Shown here one piece after another: positions 33,903 through 43,400 of a DNA stretch of 64,000 nucleotides; the first letter of the stretch is position 1; every line of letters starts with the position of its first letter. The notes beneath the pieces were generated by a model that was not told where the DNA came from, made no database searches, and saw only the letters and a list, made by a program, of their open reading frames with translations. Made by a program: the position numbers and the translations under genes. Source of the stretch: Brumimicrobium sp. (GTDB lineage Bacteria > Bacteroidota > Bacteroidia > Flavobacteriales_D > Crocinitomicaceae); contig JAMLGZ010000001.1 of assembly GCA_023957385.1 (NCBI GenBank), positions 1,226,923-1,290,922 on the forward strand. The letters run 5' to 3'.

Positions 33903-36025
33903 TGAATAGGAAAGCTATCTTCTGAATTCTCAAATGAATCTTTTGACTGATTCTCTTCTGGAGAATTAGCTTTTTCTTCTTTTGTATTTTCCTCTCCCTC
34001 TTCTTCTTTTTCAGCATGCACTACTTTGTCTGTAGCTATAATCTGTTCTGCAGGAGTTAATTGATCCCAAGGACGTTCTCCAAAAATTGCTTCTAAATCT
34101 TCTTTAAAGATAACCTCTCTATCTAAGAGTAAATTAGCAAGAGCCGTTAATTTATCTTTATTCTCGGAAAGAATCTTTTTTGCTCTTACGTATTGGGATT
34201 CGATTAATTTAGAAACTTCATTGTCAATCAATCTACTAGTTTCCTCGGAATAAGGTTTTACAAACTGATTTTGTCCTTGAGGGTCATAGAAAGAGATGTT
34301 ACCAATTTCTTTGTTTAAACCATAAATAGAAACCATGGCATAGGCTTGCTTAGTGACTTTTTCTAGGTCGCTTAAGGCGCCGGTAGAAATTTCACCAAAT
34401 ATAATTTCTTCTGCAGCTCTTCCCCCTAAGGCAGAACACATTTCATCTAATAATTGGTCGGTTGTGGTGATACTTCTTTCTTCTGGTAAATACCAAGCAG
34501 CCCCTAATGATTGTCCACGAGGGACAATAGTTACTTTTACCAAAGGATGCGCATGTTCGGCCAACCAAGAAATAGAAGCATGACCAGCTTCATGGAAAGC
34601 AATTTTTCTCTTTTCATCTTTTGTGATGATTTTATTCTTTTTCTCTAAACCACCAATTATTCTGTCAACAGCATCTAAGAAATCTTGCTTTTCTACTTGC
34701 TTCTTATCTTTTCTGGCAGCTATCAATGCTGCCTCATTACATAAATTAGCTATATCTGCACCTGAGAATCCTGGAGTCTGTTTAGCCAAGAAATCAATAT
34801 CTATGTCGTGAGCGATTTTAATAGGTTTTAAATGCACTTGGAAAATTTCTTTACGTTCATTTAAATCGGGCATGTCCACATAAATTTGTCTATCAAAACG
34901 ACCTGCTCTCATCAAGGCTTTATCCAAAATATCTGCGCGGTTTGTTGCTGCAAGAATGATAACTCCAGAGTTTGTTCCAAAACCATCCATTTCAGTTAAC
35001 AATTGGTTTAAGGTGTTTTCTCTTTCATCGTTGGAGTTGAAATTGCTATTCTTTCCTCTCGCTCTACCAATAGCATCAATTTCATCAATAAAAATAATGG
35101 AAGGTGCTTTTTCTTTGGCTTGTTTAAATAAATCACGCACACGTGAAGCTCCTACACCTACGAACATCTCAACAAAATCAGAGCCTGAGAGTGAGAAGAA
35201 AGGAACATCGGCTTCTCCTGCAACAGCTTTTGCTAGTAATGTTTTCCCTGTTCCTGGAGGACCTACTAGTAAGGCACCTTTAGGAATTTTAGCGCCCAAT
35301 TCTGTGTATTTTTTAGGATTCTTAAGGAATGCAACAATTTCTTGCACCTCTTCTTTAGCTCCTTCTAATCCTGCTACATCTTTAAATGTAACTTCGGTGC
35401 CCTTACCTTTTTCGAAAATTTGAGCCTTTGATTTACCAATGTTAAATATTTGACCTCCAGGTCCTCCCCCTGCTCCACGGGACATACGTCTCATAATGAA
35501 CAGCCAAATTGCAATGATAATAATGATTGGCAATAAGAAACTAAAAATTTGACCGATATAATTGTGTTCTTCATCTACGCGATAAGAGATAGATTCATGT
35601 CCTGCTTCTTTTCTTTTTTCGTTGATATCATTAAATTCTTTAATGAATGCATCAGTAGAGGCAATGTCAAATGAAAATTTAGGAGAAGTACTTCCACCTG
35701 TCATGGTGTTTTCAGAACTTTCAAAAGCTTTTTTCATTAAATCAAAATCTGCTCCTTCAAAATCTCCTTGCTGGATGGCTACTCTACCTGAATCTGAAAC
35801 TTTGAAATCTACCCGCCCTACATTCCTCCAAATGGTGATTTTTTCTACATAACCTCTTTCCATTAGAGTTGTGAACGAGTCCTTTGTCTGCAATACTTTA
35901 TTGGTAGAAGTGCTCATAAATAATTGAATACCAATTATTATAATTCCAATTGCAGCGTAAATCCAATAAATAGAATAAGGATTACTATTTTTATTGTTTT
36001 TTGTTGTTTTTTTCTCCTTTGACAT
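33899..36025 (-). CDS. ftsH: ATP-dependent zinc metalloprotease FtsH
   Basis: Membrane-anchored AAA+ protease for quality control of membrane and short-lived regulatory proteins. Two membrane helices (about residues 20-38 and 160-178) flank a periplasmic domain. Walker A GPPGTGKT, Walker B IIFIDEIDAIGRARG, SRH AATNRADILDKALMRAGRFDR, and the protease zinc motif HEAGH are all intact. The C-terminus is Glu-rich (residues about 665-708). 708 aa. Preceded by rsfS with an 8-bp gap. Confidence 0.97.
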   Translation of the reverse strand: MSKEKKTTKNNKNSNPYSIYWIYAAIGIIIIGIQLFMSTSTNKVLQTKDSFTTLMERGYVEKITIWRNVGRVDFKVSDSGRVAIQQGDFEGADFDLMKKAFESSENTMTGGSTSPKFSFDIASTDAFIKEFNDINEKRKEAGHESISYRVDEEHNYIGQIFSFLLPIIIIIAIWLFIMRRMSRGAGGGPGGQIFNIGKSKAQIFEKGKGTEVTFKDVAGLEGAKEEVQEIVAFLKNPKKYTELGAKIPKGALLVGPPGTGKTLLAKAVAGEADVPFFSLSGSDFVEMFVGVGASRVRDLFKQAKEKAPSIIFIDEIDAIGRARGKNSNFNSNDERENTLNQLLTEMDGFGTNSGVIILAATNRADILDKALMRAGRFDRQIYVDMPDLNERKEIFQVHLKPIKIAHDIDIDFLAKQTPGFSGADIANLCNEAALIAARKDKKQVEKQDFLDAVDRIIGGLEKKNKIITKDEKRKIAFHEAGHASISWLAEHAHPLVKVTIVPRGQSLGAAWYLPEERSITTTDQLLDEMCSALGGRAAEEIIFGEISTGALSDLEKVTKQAYAMVSIYGLNKEIGNISFYDPQGQNQFVKPYSEETSRLIDNEVSKLIESQYVRAKKILSENKDKLTALANLLLDREVIFKEDLEAIFGERPWDQLTPAEQIIATDKVVHAEKEEEGEENTKEEKANSPEENQSKDSFENSEDSFPIQ

Positions 36026-36033
36026 TTCTTATC

Positions 36034-36411
36034 TTAATTTAATTCTATGTGACGTTTTTTTCCGTCTGCCCATAAATCTTCTAATTCATAATACCCTCTA
36101 ACATCTTTATGAAAGATATGTACGACTACATTAACATAGTCTAACAAAATCCATTGAGAATTGTTTTTCCCTTCTTCATGCCAAGGTTTTTCTTTTAACT
36201 GTTTTCTCGTTCCTCTTACAATAGCATCAGCAATACCATCTACTTGTGTAGTAGAGTTACCACTGCCTATGATAAAAAAGTCTGTAATTGCATTTTCAAT
36301 CTCACGTAAGTCAATAATAACAATATCTTCTGAATTTTTATTTTGCATTTCCTCTACAATAACTTCACAAAGTTTTTGAGAGTCTGTATCTTTGTTTGTT
36401 TTTTTTACCAT
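36034..36411 (-). CDS. rsfS: Ribosomal silencing factor RsfS
   Basis: Binds L14 on the 50S subunit and blocks subunit joining in starvation. The 125-aa protein has the Iojap/RsfS pattern: IVIIDLREIENAITDFFIIGSGNS, VDGIADAIVRGTRKQLKEKPWHEEG and WILLDYVNVVVHIFHKDVRGYYELEDLW (split by position here). Head of the rsfS-ftsH-DUF2007-cdsA-psd operon, which is oriented away from birA; a TAGCTTTG -7-like box sits at 36429-36436 on the minus strand. Confidence 0.93.
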   Translation of the reverse strand: MVKKTNKDTDSQKLCEVIVEEMQNKNSEDIVIIDLREIENAITDFFIIGSGNSTTQVDGIADAIVRGTRKQLKEKPWHEEGKNNSQWILLDYVNVVVHIFHKDVRGYYELEDLWADGKKRHIELN

Positions 36412-36478
36412 TTTTATATTCTCATTTACAAAGCTAATTAAATTTTAATTTTAGCATATTTTTTTAAACAGTTTAATC

Positions 36479-37213
36479 ATGCTTCATAAAACATACGTTG
36501 GAAATCAAATTATTTTTTTAAATAGTGTGGATAGCACCAACAACTATGTTGCCAACCTATATAAAACAGAAGGTATTGAATCGGGAACTGTAATAATGGC
36601 AGATTTTCAGACAAAAGGAAGGGGACAAAGAGGTAAAGTATGGCAGTCTGACTCTTCTGCCAATCTTATAATGAGCATTGGAGCAAAATTGACTGATTGG
36701 GAAATAGATAGTGTTATATCTTTAAATCATATTGTTTCATTATCGCTTCATGGTTTATTTTCTAATTATCAAGATGATGTGAAAATAAAATGGCCTAATG
36801 ATATTATGGTTCAGGGTAAAAAAATATCAGGAATTTTAATAGAAAACTATTTGTCATCCAATAGCATATTTTCAATTATTGGAATTGGAGCAAATATAAA
36901 TCAAACGCAATTTGATATAGAAAGAGCAACCTCTCTTTTTATTGAAACAAATAGTATATTTCAACCTAGAGATATTGCTATGGAATTAATAAGGTATATG
37001 AATGAGATTTTAAATTTGTATAATCAGCGTGGAGATGAATATATCAAGGATATGTATAATGCTTTATTGTGGAAAAAAGATGAAAAACATATGTTTTATA
37101 TAGGTGAAGAGGTAAAAGAAGGAAGAATATTCACCACGGATGCCGATGGTTTGTTGGGAGTATATTTTGAGAATGAAGAACGTTGGTTTCATAATGGGGA
37201 AGTTAAATACTAA
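36479..37213 (+). CDS. birA: Biotin--[acetyl-CoA-carboxylase] ligase
   Basis: Attaches biotin to the biotin carboxyl carrier protein. Signatures: GRGQRGKVWQS (biotinyl-AMP loop), IKWPNDIMVQGKKISGILIE (active site Lys) and GIGANIN. The 244-aa length and absence of an N-terminal helix-turn-helix make it a monofunctional ligase, not a BirA repressor. Divergent from rsfS. Downstream is repeat element copy B. Confidence 0.94.
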   Translation: MLHKTYVGNQIIFLNSVDSTNNYVANLYKTEGIESGTVIMADFQTKGRGQRGKVWQSDSSANLIMSIGAKLTDWEIDSVISLNHIVSLSLHGLFSNYQDDVKIKWPNDIMVQGKKISGILIENYLSSNSIFSIIGIGANINQTQFDIERATSLFIETNSIFQPRDIAMELIRYMNEILNLYNQRGDEYIKDMYNALLWKKDEKHMFYIGEEVKEGRIFTTDADGLLGVYFENEERWFHNGEVKY

Positions 37214-37258
37214 TATATAACCTGTTGTGCATTTAGAATAAAATACCGATTATAACCT

Positions 37259-37383
37259 TAGACCCCGACACTCCTTCGTCTGTCGGGGTGACAATACAAA
37301 GGAAGGGTAAGGCGGTCGGCAAAGCCGACCGAAAGTAGCCGCTCACAATTGTCACCCCGAGAGCCTTGGTTTCTCGGGGTCTA
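37259..37383. repeat. Structured intergenic repeat element, copy B
   Basis: A 125-bp element with perfect 10-bp terminal inverted repeats (TAGACCCCGA / TCGGGGTCTA). It contains a left hairpin ACCCCGACA / TGTCGGGGT, a central hairpin CGGTCGGC-AAA-GCCGACCG, a right hairpin ACCCCGAGA / TCTCGGGGT, and an 11-bp long-range inverted repeat GGGGTGACAAT / ATTGTCACCCC that competes with the side hairpins. It ends in a short T run. It lies in the 351-bp birA-HD gap, which otherwise contains only a -7-like TATTTTTG at 37462-37469. Confidence 0.85.
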
Positions 37384-37564
37384 TTTTTTAATAAATTCTA
37401 TTTCTTACATCTTTACAAATTCAATACAATCCATAATACAGTAGAAATTATTGATTTTATTTATTTTTGTAAATGCACAACGGGTTAATATATACTAATA
37501 TATTATATGTTAAAGTATAAGATTTCATGGGAGTATTGAAATTATAAATAGTTTAGTCGAAGAA

Positions 37565-38236
37565 ATGAAACAAATAATACAGTCTATCGAAGCGGAAATT
37601 AAATCCTTATTTGAAAATGAAGGTACAGGACATGATTGGTATCATATAGATCGTGTCCGAAATATGGCTCTTCATATTCAAGAAAAGGAGGGGGGTGATA
37701 GGGAGATTGTTGAACTAGCTGCTTTGTTACACGATATTTCTGACCATAAATTTAATGGGGGAGACTTTAGTAAAGGAGGGATAATTGCTAAAGAGATACT
37801 TGAGAAATTTCATGTGTCTTCTACAAAAATTCTAGAGATAGTAGAAATAGTTAACAATGTGTCATACAAAGGAAGTGGTGTAGAAGATTCTATGCACAGT
37901 TTAGAAGGTAGAATAGTTCAAGATGCAGATAGAATGGATGCAGTTGGAGCAATTGGAATAGCAAGAGCTTTTGCTTATGGAGGATATGCACAACGTCCAA
38001 TTTTTGACCCTGAAGTATTGCCTCAAAATCATCAATCAACTCAAGAATATGTTGAGAATCGTTCTCATTCTATTAATCATTTTTATGAGAAATTATTACT
38101 TCTTAAAGATAGGATGCATACAAATACAGGTAGGAAATTAGCAGAAGAACGTTCTATGTTCTTGGAGAGCTATTTACGTCAGTTTTATTATGAATGGTTT
38201 GGGGAGAATGATACAGGTTTCTGGAAAATAAAATAG
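37565..38236 (+). CDS. HD-domain phosphohydrolase
   Basis: Cytosolic metal-dependent phosphohydrolase of the HD superfamily (YedJ-like). The metal ligands are seen as HDWYHIDRVRNMALHI, LAALLHDISDHKF (the HD pair) and VQDADRMDAVGAIGIARAF. 223 aa is typical. Substrate unknown. The stop codon lies within the palindromic terminator that follows. A TATTTTTG -7-like box is about 95 bp upstream. Confidence 0.86.
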   Translation: MKQIIQSIEAEIKSLFENEGTGHDWYHIDRVRNMALHIQEKEGGDREIVELAALLHDISDHKFNGGDFSKGGIIAKEILEKFHVSSTKILEIVEIVNNVSYKGSGVEDSMHSLEGRIVQDADRMDAVGAIGIARAFAYGGYAQRPIFDPEVLPQNHQSTQEYVENRSHSINHFYEKLLLLKDRMHTNTGRKLAEERSMFLESYLRQFYYEWFGENDTGFWKIK

Positions 38237-38257
38237 CGTGGATATCCACGCTATTTT
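38230..38257. terminator. Bidirectional terminator between HD and OmpA genes
   Basis: A 28-bp perfect palindrome centred at GATATC, with arms starting AAAATAGCGTG and ending CACGCTATTTT. It overlaps the HD gene stop codon and lies between two convergent genes, with A/T-rich flanks on both sides. Confidence 0.75.
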
Positions 38258-38277
38258 ATAACATCATTCAGTTTTTT

Positions 38278-39459
38278 TTAGAATGCTTTAAAGGAAACTC
38301 TTCGATTTTTTGCAGATTTTAAATTGTCTTCGTCACCATCCTTGATGTATTGTGAAGGTGTTCTATCTGAATCATCTTTAACATCAATTCTATTTTTAGC
38401 AATTCCTTCTTCCATTAAAATATCCATAATGTAATTTGCTCTTTTTGAAGAGATATCTTGAGTGGCACCATTTGCAGTCTCTTGGCTATCAGCATGACCA
38501 ATAATTTGAATATTTAAATCTGGATTAGCTTTTAGAAGTTCTAATATTCTGTCGATAGTTTGCTGACCATCTCTTTTTACATCATATCTTCCAGCTGCAT
38601 AATAAACATTGTATTCAGTTAATTTTTGAGCAGGAGTCATATCTTTTGCGATTTCAGGAGAGCGTTGATATAAAGTCATTGTTTTTACATCTGCTTCATC
38701 AGGATAGTTACAATTGCATTGCTCATCAGGTCCAAGTAAACGCACAGAAACATCGTCGATATAATAATACGCAGCAATAATTTGAGTACCTTTAACATCT
38801 CTTGGTTTTCTAACTCGATCGTTTATAGATTCCCCATCGTTGGTGAAATTACCGATAGTCATAAATTTCTCACCTCCTTTCGCTGTGAATTCCCCACACA
38901 CTAAATCCCAACCAAAAAGTCCGTCAAATGCTTCTTGTTTAGGATGTTCCACATCTGTATCTAGAATCATGGCAGGTACTTTTTGTGAAGAACCTGGTGC
39001 TTTTTTAGAGAAATGTGCTCCAATTCTATTAGATGAATATTTAGATAATTCTGCTAGAGAAGCATAAAACTGAACCTGATATCTCATACCTTTTTTAAGA
39101 GGAGTTGATAATTCTGTAGTAATATAGGTTCTCATTTCTTTTTCTCTATATGAATAAGCTATGATACCTGCATAATTGTATCCATCTTTAGGTTCTTCTG
39201 TTCCATAGATGTTAGAAGGTGTTTGAACTTCAGGAGTTTTTGCTTCAGCAGCAAATATATCTGCTTTACTGCCAGTTGGAGAAAACCAATTCTCGGCTAA
39301 TTCAATATCACCGACTTTGCGGATTTTCTTATTTTGAGCCTTTTCAAAACTTCCGTTCTTAACTAAGTTTTCACCATCTTGTGCTAATGAGGAGAAACTG
39401 AATAAAAGTGCAGGAAAAATAAAAGCCCAATAAATGCTTGATTTTGTTTTGTGATTCAT
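38278..39459 (-). CDS. OmpA family outer membrane protein
   Basis: Exported envelope protein, signal peptide at residues 10-27 (AFIFPALLFSFSSLAQ). Residues about 30-230 form a beta-sandwich-like domain that begins NLVKNGSFE, as in carbohydrate-binding-like modules. The last 120 residues are an OmpA domain: IIGHADSQETANGATQDIS, SSKRANYIMDIL and the terminal NRRVSFKAF, expected to bind peptidoglycan. 393 aa. A -7-like TAAATTTG lies on the minus strand at 39496-39503. Confidence 0.87.
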   Translation of the reverse strand: MNHKTKSSIYWAFIFPALLFSFSSLAQDGENLVKNGSFEKAQNKKIRKVGDIELAENWFSPTGSKADIFAAEAKTPEVQTPSNIYGTEEPKDGYNYAGIIAYSYREKEMRTYITTELSTPLKKGMRYQVQFYASLAELSKYSSNRIGAHFSKKAPGSSQKVPAMILDTDVEHPKQEAFDGLFGWDLVCGEFTAKGGEKFMTIGNFTNDGESINDRVRKPRDVKGTQIIAAYYYIDDVSVRLLGPDEQCNCNYPDEADVKTMTLYQRSPEIAKDMTPAQKLTEYNVYYAAGRYDVKRDGQQTIDRILELLKANPDLNIQIIGHADSQETANGATQDISSKRANYIMDILMEEGIAKNRIDVKDDSDRTPSQYIKDGDEDNLKSAKNRRVSFKAF

Positions 39460-39687
39460 AACAATGTATTAAATAATTTTTTAATTCAATAGCTTCAAAT
39501 TTAGTATATGAAATTAAATATTAAATCCGAAAAGGATGAATTTTAATGTTCCAAATTTAATAAATAAATCAATTGTACGAATTTAAACTTAAATTGTTTC
39601 AACTATTTACGTGCTTACAATGGCTATGCCAAAAGTTTGGTATTGTTATATGAGCGTACTTGCATCAAATATGATTGGATAGATTAT

Positions 39688-40923
39688 TTACCAAATTTTA
39701 GAGAATTTGGCTAAAATATTGTAAATATTCGTTTTGGCGTGTTTCTTAGACTGATGGTGTGTGTTATTAGAGATTCTCTTATTAAGTAGCGCTACAGATC
39801 TTGTGTTTCGTTCTTTTTTAATAGCTGTAATTTCAGGATCTATATTTTCAGAGGCAAAGAATTGTTCTCTATCCTTAGTGATTTTATAAAAATAAAAAGT
39901 GAGTAAACCTACTGTGACTATGAGTGTAGTTCCTAAAACAAAAGGATTTGTATAAAGAGAAAGTAAGAACATGACATTGATAAAAAAAACATTAAATCCT
40001 CCAATTAGTAAACTGGTTTTTACATGTGAAAAATTATACTTAAATAGTAATAGATGATGTGTATGGCATGTGTCCGCTTTAAAAGGGCTTTGTTTCTTAG
40101 CGATTCGAACTATAAAAATACGTGTTGTATCGTATATAGGTATAAATAATACTGCAATTAAAAAGAAAGGAATGTGTTTAAAAGGTATGGGTTGTTCTGT
40201 AAATGTATGTATATCATAGCTTAACAGATGTATGACAAGAGCTGCTATGGATACACCAATAATCATCGAGCCTGTATCCCCCAAAAATGTTTTTAGTCCT
40301 GATTGATTAATGTTAAATCGCATAAAGGCAATTAAAGAACCTACGAGTAATAAACAAATTCCGAAGAATAGATAATCATGAATAATTAAAAATGGAATAC
40401 TTAAAGTGGATATAATCGTTATCCCTACTATTGAAGCTAATCCATCTATACCATCTATAAGATTAAAAGAATTAACTACAGCTGGGACTAATAAAAAGAT
40501 AAGATAAGCCGCATTGAATCCGGGAATGTTAAATACTTGATTTAATAAGTCTAATTGAAAGCCGGGTGTCATCGCTAAAACACCTGCGCAAATAATTTGG
40601 GTAATTAACTTGGTTATTGGATTAACTCCTGCAATATCATCCTTTAATCCAACTAAGAATAACAGAGTGAAACAAGTTAATAGACTTATAATTGTAGTAC
40701 CTGATTCATACCCTTGAAGGACAAACATTCCAACTACTAATGAGAAAAAGATACCAATACCACCTAGTCTTGGTATGGCGTGTTTATGAGAACTTCGATT
40801 ATTGGGATTGTCCATTAAATTATTACGCGTAGCGATACGAATGACCATGGGGGTTATGCGTGATACACCATAATAACTACCGAAGAGACAGATAAATAAT
40901 ATAATTAGGTTCGTAGGGTTCAC
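39688..40923 (-). CDS. MraY/WecA-family polyprenyl-phosphate sugar-1-phosphate transferase
   Basis: Inner-membrane glycosyltransferase family 4 enzyme that transfers a sugar-1-phosphate (probably GlcNAc or similar) to undecaprenyl phosphate to start a surface polysaccharide. 411 aa with about ten to eleven helices. Signatures: LIDGIDGLASIVG, KTFLGDTGSMIIGVS and CHTHHLLLFKY (the WecA-type HxHH substrate loop). The last 60 residues are basic and soluble. Single gene. Confidence 0.9.
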   Translation of the reverse strand: MNPTNLIILFICLFGSYYGVSRITPMVIRIATRNNLMDNPNNRSSHKHAIPRLGGIGIFFSLVVGMFVLQGYESGTTIISLLTCFTLLFLVGLKDDIAGVNPITKLITQIICAGVLAMTPGFQLDLLNQVFNIPGFNAAYLIFLLVPAVVNSFNLIDGIDGLASIVGITIISTLSIPFLIIHDYLFFGICLLLVGSLIAFMRFNINQSGLKTFLGDTGSMIIGVSIAALVIHLLSYDIHTFTEQPIPFKHIPFFLIAVLFIPIYDTTRIFIVRIAKKQSPFKADTCHTHHLLLFKYNFSHVKTSLLIGGFNVFFINVMFLLSLYTNPFVLGTTLIVTVGLLTFYFYKITKDREQFFASENIDPEITAIKKERNTRSVALLNKRISNNTHHQSKKHAKTNIYNILAKFSKIW

Positions 40924-41078
40924 TTTTTAGTGGTAATTTTAGTTAAATAAGCATCAAATGTATTAAAAATTCAGACTAATCAAAATATTTATTCGTAAAA
41001 AATATGAATTTGTTACAAAACGACTAGAATATTTTACTTAATTAGCTAGAATCCAATTTTATTTTGTACCTTTTTCTC

Positions 41079-41948
41079 ATGCAAATTAAAAAAACTAGAA
41101 TAGCTATAACAATTGATGGGGGCGGAATTCGTGGAGTTTTCCCATTAATGCTATTAAACCATATTAATTGCTTGCTTCTCAAACAGGGATTTAATAAGAA
41201 GGTTAGCGATCTAGTGGATTTTGTTTCTGGAACTTCTGCAGGGGCAATTATTTCTGCAGGAATGGTTATTAGAAAGAATGGAATGCAATTATTTTCTATA
41301 GATGATTTGCTCGATTTATATGTTTCCAGAGGACCACAACTATTTAATTTGACTAATCCAGGCAAAGCGCAATCTGAAGGGCTTCGTCTATTGTTAAAAA
41401 GAAAATTAAAAGATATTTATCTATCCGATTTGACCTCTGAATTTGCTTTGGTTAGTTTTGATATAAAAACAAATACCCCTTTTATCTTTGAAAAGAGTAA
41501 TACGAATTTATTGTTAACAGAATTAAGCACTGTTTTAGCAGCATGCAGTGCTATTCCCGGGTATTTTGCACCAGTTAACTTTAAAGATCACATTCTAATT
41601 GATGGTATTGCTGCGGCTAAAAATCCTTCAATGATAGGATGGGAATATATTCAAAAGTTGTTTCCCGACGATGAGATATTGTTCTTAAGCTTGGGGACAG
41701 GAGAGTTGACTGGGGAATACTTTGATACGATGGAAGAAGAGGTGAACCATGTACACCAATCCATGTTAACAGCAGCAGATAAAAACCCTAAACTTCATTA
41801 TTATAGGTTGCAACCTACTATTTGTTTTGCAGACCCAAGAATGGATAATGCATCTCCAGAAAATATCCATGCTTTAATGCAAGATGCAACTACTTTTATT
41901 GAAAAGGAGCAAGATACCTTTCAAAAGATAATTGAATTAATGCTTTAA
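41079..41948 (+). CDS. Patatin-like phospholipase
   Basis: Ser/Asp dyad lipid acyl hydrolase. ITIDGGGIRGVFPLMLL holds the oxyanion hole; SGTSAGAII holds the nucleophile Ser in GxSxG; the Asp is in LIDGIAAAKNP, where the third residue is Ile instead of the usual Gly/Ala. The ATG at 41079 (MQIKKTR) is chosen; a TTG 15 bp upstream is less likely. About 289 aa, no signal peptide. Similar to CapV-type patatins only in fold; no cGAS-like partner gene adjoins it. Overlaps the convergent rlmD stop by 4 bp. Confidence 0.88.
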   Translation: MQIKKTRIAITIDGGGIRGVFPLMLLNHINCLLLKQGFNKKVSDLVDFVSGTSAGAIISAGMVIRKNGMQLFSIDDLLDLYVSRGPQLFNLTNPGKAQSEGLRLLLKRKLKDIYLSDLTSEFALVSFDIKTNTPFIFEKSNTNLLLTELSTVLAACSAIPGYFAPVNFKDHILIDGIAAAKNPSMIGWEYIQKLFPDDEILFLSLGTGELTGEYFDTMEEEVNHVHQSMLTAADKNPKLHYYRLQPTICFADPRMDNASPENIHALMQDATTFIEKEQDTFQKIIELML

Positions 41949-43381
41949 TTCATTTTCTCAAAAAGTCCTATTGCTTCAATATGGCTAGTATGTGGGAATT
42001 GGTCAACCAAACTGATTTTCTTGGTCTGGTAGCCATGTTCTTCCAAGGTTTTAATATCTCTAGCTTGTGTGGATGGATTACATGAAATATATACAATCCT
42101 TCGAGCTCCGAGTTCAATCACTTTTAATAAGGTTTTCGGAGCAATACCAGCTCTTGGTGGATCGAGTACGATAGTGTCTATTACTCCAACATATTCTGGG
42201 AAGTTTTTTAAGAATTTCCCTACATCAGCAGCAAAGAATTCAACATTATGTATATTATTCTTTAAGGCATTGGTCTTAGCATTTTCAATAGCTTCTTCAA
42301 CGATATCAACGCCTATGACTTTTGTATTGGATGAACGTTGTGCTAAAAGTTGCCCAATAGTTCCTGTTCCACAAAATAAATCCATGACTACCTTGCCATT
42401 AAGTGAATGTTCTCCTTCAAACACATAGTCAAGAGCTTTGTTGTATAGCTGTTCTGCACTTTTAGGATTTGTTTGAAAGAAACTTTCCATGCTGATATCA
42501 AAAAAGAGATCATGTAATTTTTCAGTGATGAATTCTTTCCCGAAAATTAGGCGCACACTTCCGTTTTCGATTTTCGCTCTATCAGCTACGTTATCGTTGA
42601 TGGTATGTTGAAAGCCGGCAATGCGATCACCTAGTTTTTCCTTTAAGAAATCTCCTACTTTCTTAGCATTGAATTTTTCTAGTCCTTCAGAGGAAGTAAC
42701 CAGATTAATGAGTAATTGATCTTGGTAGAATGATTTCCGAACCACAATATGACGGAAAAATCCTTCCTTTTTAGGTGGGTGCCAAGCAGGTAACTCAAAT
42801 TTTGATAAGAAAATGCGGAATTCTTTTAGGAAAGTTTCCCATTCTTCATCAAACATACCTGAGGGAGCGTTTAAATTTTCAACTTTCCACCAAGTACCTC
42901 TATGTTTAAAACCAAGAGCAAAGGCATCATCAATATCTTCATCTGTTTCCATATCATGCTCAATGCATGAAAAGGAATACTCCATTTTATTTCGGTAGAA
43001 ATAGTGGTCAGGAGATGAAATAAAGGTGTCAAATAAATCATCAATATTTTGGAGTCCAGCTATTCTTTTATATACCTGAAGTGTGATTTTTTGCTTATAT
43101 TCTTCTTGAATATTAACAGGCACGTGAATATATGGAGCACCGCTAATTTCCTGATATTGGTTGATGTTTTCTAAAGGAGAACGTTGTAAGATTTTTATTA
43201 AACTGCATTCAGCATGAGTTTTTCTTTTTTTTACAATCCTAGCTAAAACCTTTTGTCCGGGAAAAGTATTTTGCACAAAGAGAATGAAGTCTCCTTTATC
43301 TGTATGTATCTTAGCGATTCCCATACCACCAAAGGCTAGGTCGCTAATTTCTAATTCGATGGTTTCTCCTCTGTTAACCAA
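41945..43381 (-). CDS. rlmD: 23S rRNA (uracil-5-)-methyltransferase RlmD/RumA
   Basis: SAM-dependent enzyme making m5U in 23S rRNA. A TRAM domain covers residues 1-60 (IELEISDLAFGGMGIAKI). The methyltransferase domain has MDLFCGTGTIGQLLA, VIDTIVLDPPRAGI and IVYISCNPSTQARDI with the nucleophilic Cys; FFQTNPKSAEQLY is also typical. 478 aa. Four-Cys Fe-S cluster motif is not obvious, so it may be the cluster-less RumA type. Convergent with the patatin gene. Confidence 0.92.
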   Translation of the reverse strand: MVNRGETIELEISDLAFGGMGIAKIHTDKGDFILFVQNTFPGQKVLARIVKKRKTHAECSLIKILQRSPLENINQYQEISGAPYIHVPVNIQEEYKQKITLQVYKRIAGLQNIDDLFDTFISSPDHYFYRNKMEYSFSCIEHDMETDEDIDDAFALGFKHRGTWWKVENLNAPSGMFDEEWETFLKEFRIFLSKFELPAWHPPKKEGFFRHIVVRKSFYQDQLLINLVTSSEGLEKFNAKKVGDFLKEKLGDRIAGFQHTINDNVADRAKIENGSVRLIFGKEFITEKLHDLFFDISMESFFQTNPKSAEQLYNKALDYVFEGEHSLNGKVVMDLFCGTGTIGQLLAQRSSNTKVIGVDIVEEAIENAKTNALKNNIHNVEFFAADVGKFLKNFPEYVGVIDTIVLDPPRAGIAPKTLLKVIELGARRIVYISCNPSTQARDIKTLEEHGYQTKKISLVDQFPHTSHIEAIGLFEKMN

Positions 43382-43400
43382 TGATTCAGATTTAATAGAA

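Noticed and set aside
34956..35423. 155-aa + frame opposite ftsH
   Set aside because: Shadow of the conserved ftsH AAA domain.
41079..41948. CBASS-type anti-phage effector (patatin)
   Set aside because: No cGAS-like nucleotidyltransferase or other defence gene is next to it; neighbours are rlmD and a WecA-like gene.
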